Below are positions 61,466 through 64,000 of a DNA stretch of 64,000 nt, one piece after another. The stretch spans positions 483,946-547,945 of the forward strand of contig PASP01000004.1 of assembly GCA_002712005.1 (NCBI GenBank). The letters run 5' to 3'. The notes under the pieces were generated by a model. The model was given only the letters and a program-made list of their open reading frames with translations, had not been told where the DNA came from and searched no databases. Each line of letters opens with the position of its first letter. Within the stretch, counting starts at the first letter, position 1. This stretch comes from Halobacteriovoraceae bacterium. Lineage in GTDB: Bacteria; Bdellovibrionota; Bacteriovoracia; Bacteriovoracales; Bacteriovoracaceae. The position numbers were made by a program, and so were the translations under genes.

Positions 61466-64000
61466 CTAATAAGTTCCCATCTTCACATGAATCGTAGGAC
61501 TAATCGTTTGGATAAACTGAGGTTGCACAGGATTCCCTCTCGGGGCTGGAGCAATTAGAGGCTGAAAGGGCTCCTCTTCCGTTTCGTCATCATCACCATC
61601 ATCGTCACGGCCTGTTTCAAAGGGAGGTGGATCAGTCGCAGGATCAGTCGGTCCCTCTGGACCATCAACTTCCTCTTCTAAAGTTACATTATCTCCATCA
61701 CTAAGTTCTCCAGAAGTTGCCGGCGTTGGAGCATCTGCTCCCTCTGGCGTATTGAGAACAACAGCAGTTTGAGCTGTTCTTCGTGCAGGAGACTGTCTTC
61801 TCAATCTGGACCAGAATGAGCTTAACTTAGCTCGTGCACTAGTATAGAGATCCCCTAATGTTTGCCTTGCCTGTGGCAGGGCTTCTTGAACACGGTTTGT
61901 AAGTCTTCCAAAAAAGCGTGGTTCATTTCTAGCAACAGTACCATCAATGACATCACCTCGAGGTGGCGTTCTTGGGCGAGCTAAATCAGTTGCATCATCA
62001 ACAATCTCACCTGTATGAACAAAAGGCTCCACAGCTCCATCATTTCCTTGGCGTAGAGCGATAGCTGTTCCTGTTTCTTCCGATCCATCCACAACAGCTC
62101 TTTCCGCAGCTGCCGCATCTTGTGATCTCGCAGGCAAGCGAGCTGCATCTCCTACGATTTCAGTTGCTTCTCCATCAATTAATCTTCCTTCTAAACGAGT
62201 TTGCTCTGGGCGAACAGCCACATCTTGCCCTCTTTGAAGAACTTCATAATTAGGATCAGCTTCAGTGAATACTTTCGGCTGAACTGCTGTTCCTTGAGCT
62301 TGACTTCCTCGAGTAGGAACAAGATCAGTAGTAACTTCAACAGCACTTCCTTCTATTGCAGGGGATTCAAGCGCTATTCTTTCAGTAGTTTCAACAAGCT
62401 CTCTTCTCGGCCCTAGAAGCTCATAGTTAGGGTCTGATTCATCAAATATTTTTCGAGTTAAGGCCCGCCCTTGTGAAGTAGTAAGCTCACCACTATTACT
62501 CATGACAACAGGTAAGTTCACCCGACCTTGATTGTGAAGAGTTAATGCTCCCCCAGCGCGAGGACCATCGGCCATTCTTTCTGTCACCACAATGCTATCA
62601 GGATGAATTCTCTTTGAACTAAAGTAGAAATCTTCAACTTCGTAGGTACTTGGGTTTGCAGGATCAAATCTCTTAGGTGGAACAGGTTTGAAAACACGAA
62701 TTCCTTTATTTGATCCATCTGTAATAACATCGGCCAAGTAAACATTCGTCTCAATATTATGAGCATAAGGAGACATAAAAGAGATTCTCTGACCTTGAAG
62801 ACCAGTAAAATCTTCAGCAGTGGCCAAGCGAGTTGGAACACCATCGACAGTACGTCCAAACTTCAATTGAACGACGCTATCTCCATTAATTCGAGAATAA
62901 GGAAGAGAAGGTAGTCTTATAAATGTACTGGGATCATTGGGATCCATTCTAATGGCAGCATCTCTAGGAATTCCAAGAACGATTCCACCATTTTTTCTCT
63001 CTAATAAAATGGCCTGCTTTATTTCATGGCCATTATGAGTCAATCTTCTTCCCGTCGGAGTAAAGAAAGAAACTTCCTTATTTAATAATTCATCTGGAAA
63101 GTCAGCTGGAGAAGCTAATCGATTTCCATTTCTTATAACAGAAACACTCGCTCCATTAATTTGACTAAGAGGTATAGGAATATCTACACCGTCTATCTTT
63201 AAGGCATCAGCAGTAATAGATTCAACAACACCACTAACTCTTGTCCCTTCCGCATTTGTCCAAGAAACTCTCTTACCAATTAAGTCTCTTGGAAAATCAT
63301 CTATATTCGCAGGCCTTTGAGCCGGGATGGCCTTATTCAATTCTTGAGCAGTTTCGACTGCTCCTTTATAAAAGTCACTTACTGTGTCTGCTACTTTAGA
63401 ATAAGAATCACTAAAGAAACTTTGAACACGATTAAATACACTTGGAGTATCTGCTGCCGATGCTGCTGAAGGACTTGGTAGCGCTCTAGAATTTGCCGTA
63501 AGTCTAAGAGCACTTTCATCAGCTGCAACAGCTGGTATTTCATCTGGTTTGACTGGTTCGATTCTTTGAGGACGAACTCTTTCCGCTGCTACAGGATTTG
63601 TTCTTTGAGCGACTTCCTGTGCTGATGCAGGTAGAGCAATAACATTATCTCCCGTCGCCGCAACTTCATCTGCACTACGTGCTGCAAGAGCTGGAGTTTC
63701 ATCCATAACAGCAACTGCCGTTGTTCTATCTGGTATGACTGCTGGTAAATTATCTGGATTCACTCTTCTTACCTGCTCTGGTCTTACTCGAGCAGCTGTT
63801 TCAACATTATCTATAACTGCAGGCAACTGAATTGCATCATCAGCTGTTGCCGCCACTTCGTCTGCACTACGTACAGCAGGTGCTGAGTCCATGACCGTTA
63901 CAGCTGTTGGTCTATCAGGAATCACGGCAGGTAAATTATCTGGATTAACTCTACTTACTTGCGCCGGACGTACTCTATTGGCCGTCCCCACATCATCAAT
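61466..64000 (-). CDS. modular repeat protein, N-terminus beyond the window
   Basis: At least 844 codons, open to the window edge. A GTG at 63991 is not the likely start because the ~62-residue repeat continues through it. The N-terminal part has three copies of a repeat built on RVRPxQVxRVNPDNLPAV, PDRxTAVxVMD and ARSADEVAAT. The middle has three ~70-residue beta-rich modules (FPRDLIGKRVSW, FPDELLNKEVSFF, FTGLQGQRISFM). These are followed by two DPNYExL segments, an Arg-rich stretch, and an acidic, proline-rich tail (DDDGDDDETEEEP). It is Ala/Val/Arg-rich and more G+C-rich than its neighbours. No known domain. It may be a surface or secreted structural protein. Confidence 0.7.
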   Translation of the reverse strand: MDDVGTANRVRPAQVSRVNPDNLPAVIPDRPTAVTVMDSAPAVRSADEVAATADDAIQLPAVIDNVETAARVRPEQVRRVNPDNLPAVIPDRTTAVAVMDETPALAARSADEVAATGDNVIALPASAQEVAQRTNPVAAERVRPQRIEPVKPDEIPAVAADESALRLTANSRALPSPSAASAADTPSVFNRVQSFFSDSYSKVADTVSDFYKGAVETAQELNKAIPAQRPANIDDFPRDLIGKRVSWTNAEGTRVSGVVESITADALKIDGVDIPIPLSQINGASVSVIRNGNRLASPADFPDELLNKEVSFFTPTGRRLTHNGHEIKQAILLERKNGGIVLGIPRDAAIRMDPNDPSTFIRLPSLPYSRINGDSVVQLKFGRTVDGVPTRLATAEDFTGLQGQRISFMSPYAHNIETNVYLADVITDGSNKGIRVFKPVPPKRFDPANPSTYEVEDFYFSSKRIHPDSIVVTERMADGPRAGGALTLHNQGRVNLPVVMSNSGELTTSQGRALTRKIFDESDPNYELLGPRRELVETTERIALESPAIEGSAVEVTTDLVPTRGSQAQGTAVQPKVFTEADPNYEVLQRGQDVAVRPEQTRLEGRLIDGEATEIVGDAARLPARSQDAAAAERAVVDGSEETGTAIALRQGNDGAVEPFVHTGEIVDDATDLARPRTPPRGDVIDGTVARNEPRFFGRLTNRVQEALPQARQTLGDLYTSARAKLSSFWSRLRRQSPARRTAQTAVVLNTPEGADAPTPATSGELSDGDNVTLEEEVDGPEGPTDPATDPPPFETGRDDDGDDDETEEEPFQPLIAPAPRGNPVQPQFIQTISPTIHVKMGTY

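Noticed and set aside
63989..63991. GTG at 63991 as the start of the modular repeat protein
   Set aside because: The repeat unit continues in frame to the window edge, so the real start lies outside.

Overview
The window looks like the chromosome of a low-GC, free-living Gram-negative bacterium, most likely a Bdellovibrionota-type predator of the Bacteriovorax/Halobacteriovorax kind. This is an inference from several traits: strongly A+T-rich DNA, many secreted proteins and lipoproteins without close relatives, several secreted peptidases and murein hydrolases, a giant tandem-repeat surface protein, and a metabolism with amino-acid catabolism and anaplerosis (glutamate dehydrogenase, succinylarginine dihydrolase, PEP carboxylase-like protein, fumarase). 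No phage, insertion sequence or CRISPR array was seen.

Layout. 1-1909 (minus) is an operon of a Cu/Zn-type permease, a short-chain dehydrogenase and a lipoprotein that runs off the edge. tRNA-Asp follows at 2128-2204. A 13-bp copy of its 3' end lies at 5442-5454, so 2207-5454 may be a small island. It carries soxR, a near-textbook SoxR promoter driving a short-chain dehydrogenase with an atypical active site, a small protein and a SIR2-like protein. 5.6-13.6 kb holds small secreted and regulatory genes: a metzincin, a GyrI-like protein, an HD protein divergent from a GlxA-type regulator, a lytic transglycosylase, methionine aminopeptidase with a ParD-like partner, and a PhyH oxygenase. 13.85-23.35 kb is one 9.5-kb gene for a repeat-built surface protein, convergent with gdhA. 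24.8-33.5 kb has lipoproteins, a DCC thiol protein that seems to start at ATT, GST-type proteins, an AraC regulator and a CrtI-like flavoprotein. 33.5-41.2 kb has an alpha-dioxygenase-like haem lipoprotein, a four-gene LysR/EamA/two-component operon and an M48 peptidase. 41.4-54.6 kb has secreted peptidase-like proteins, a divergent PEP carboxylase, a GH25 lysozyme, an anion symporter, a nitroreductase, a 775-residue two-domain protein and a P1 peptidase. 54.6-64 kb has astB, glutathione peroxidase, an MFS exporter, a glycosyltransferase, fumC and a modular repeat protein cut by the window edge.

Two themes recur. One is redox and thiol stress: SoxR, GST, YghU, GPx, DCC, nitroreductase and haem peroxidase. 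The other is secreted hydrolysis. At the regulatory level, at least eight genes lack a Shine-Dalgarno sequence and instead carry a -10 box, often in extended TGn form, ending six or seven bases before the ATG. This predicts leaderless mRNAs alongside conventional Shine-Dalgarno-led genes.
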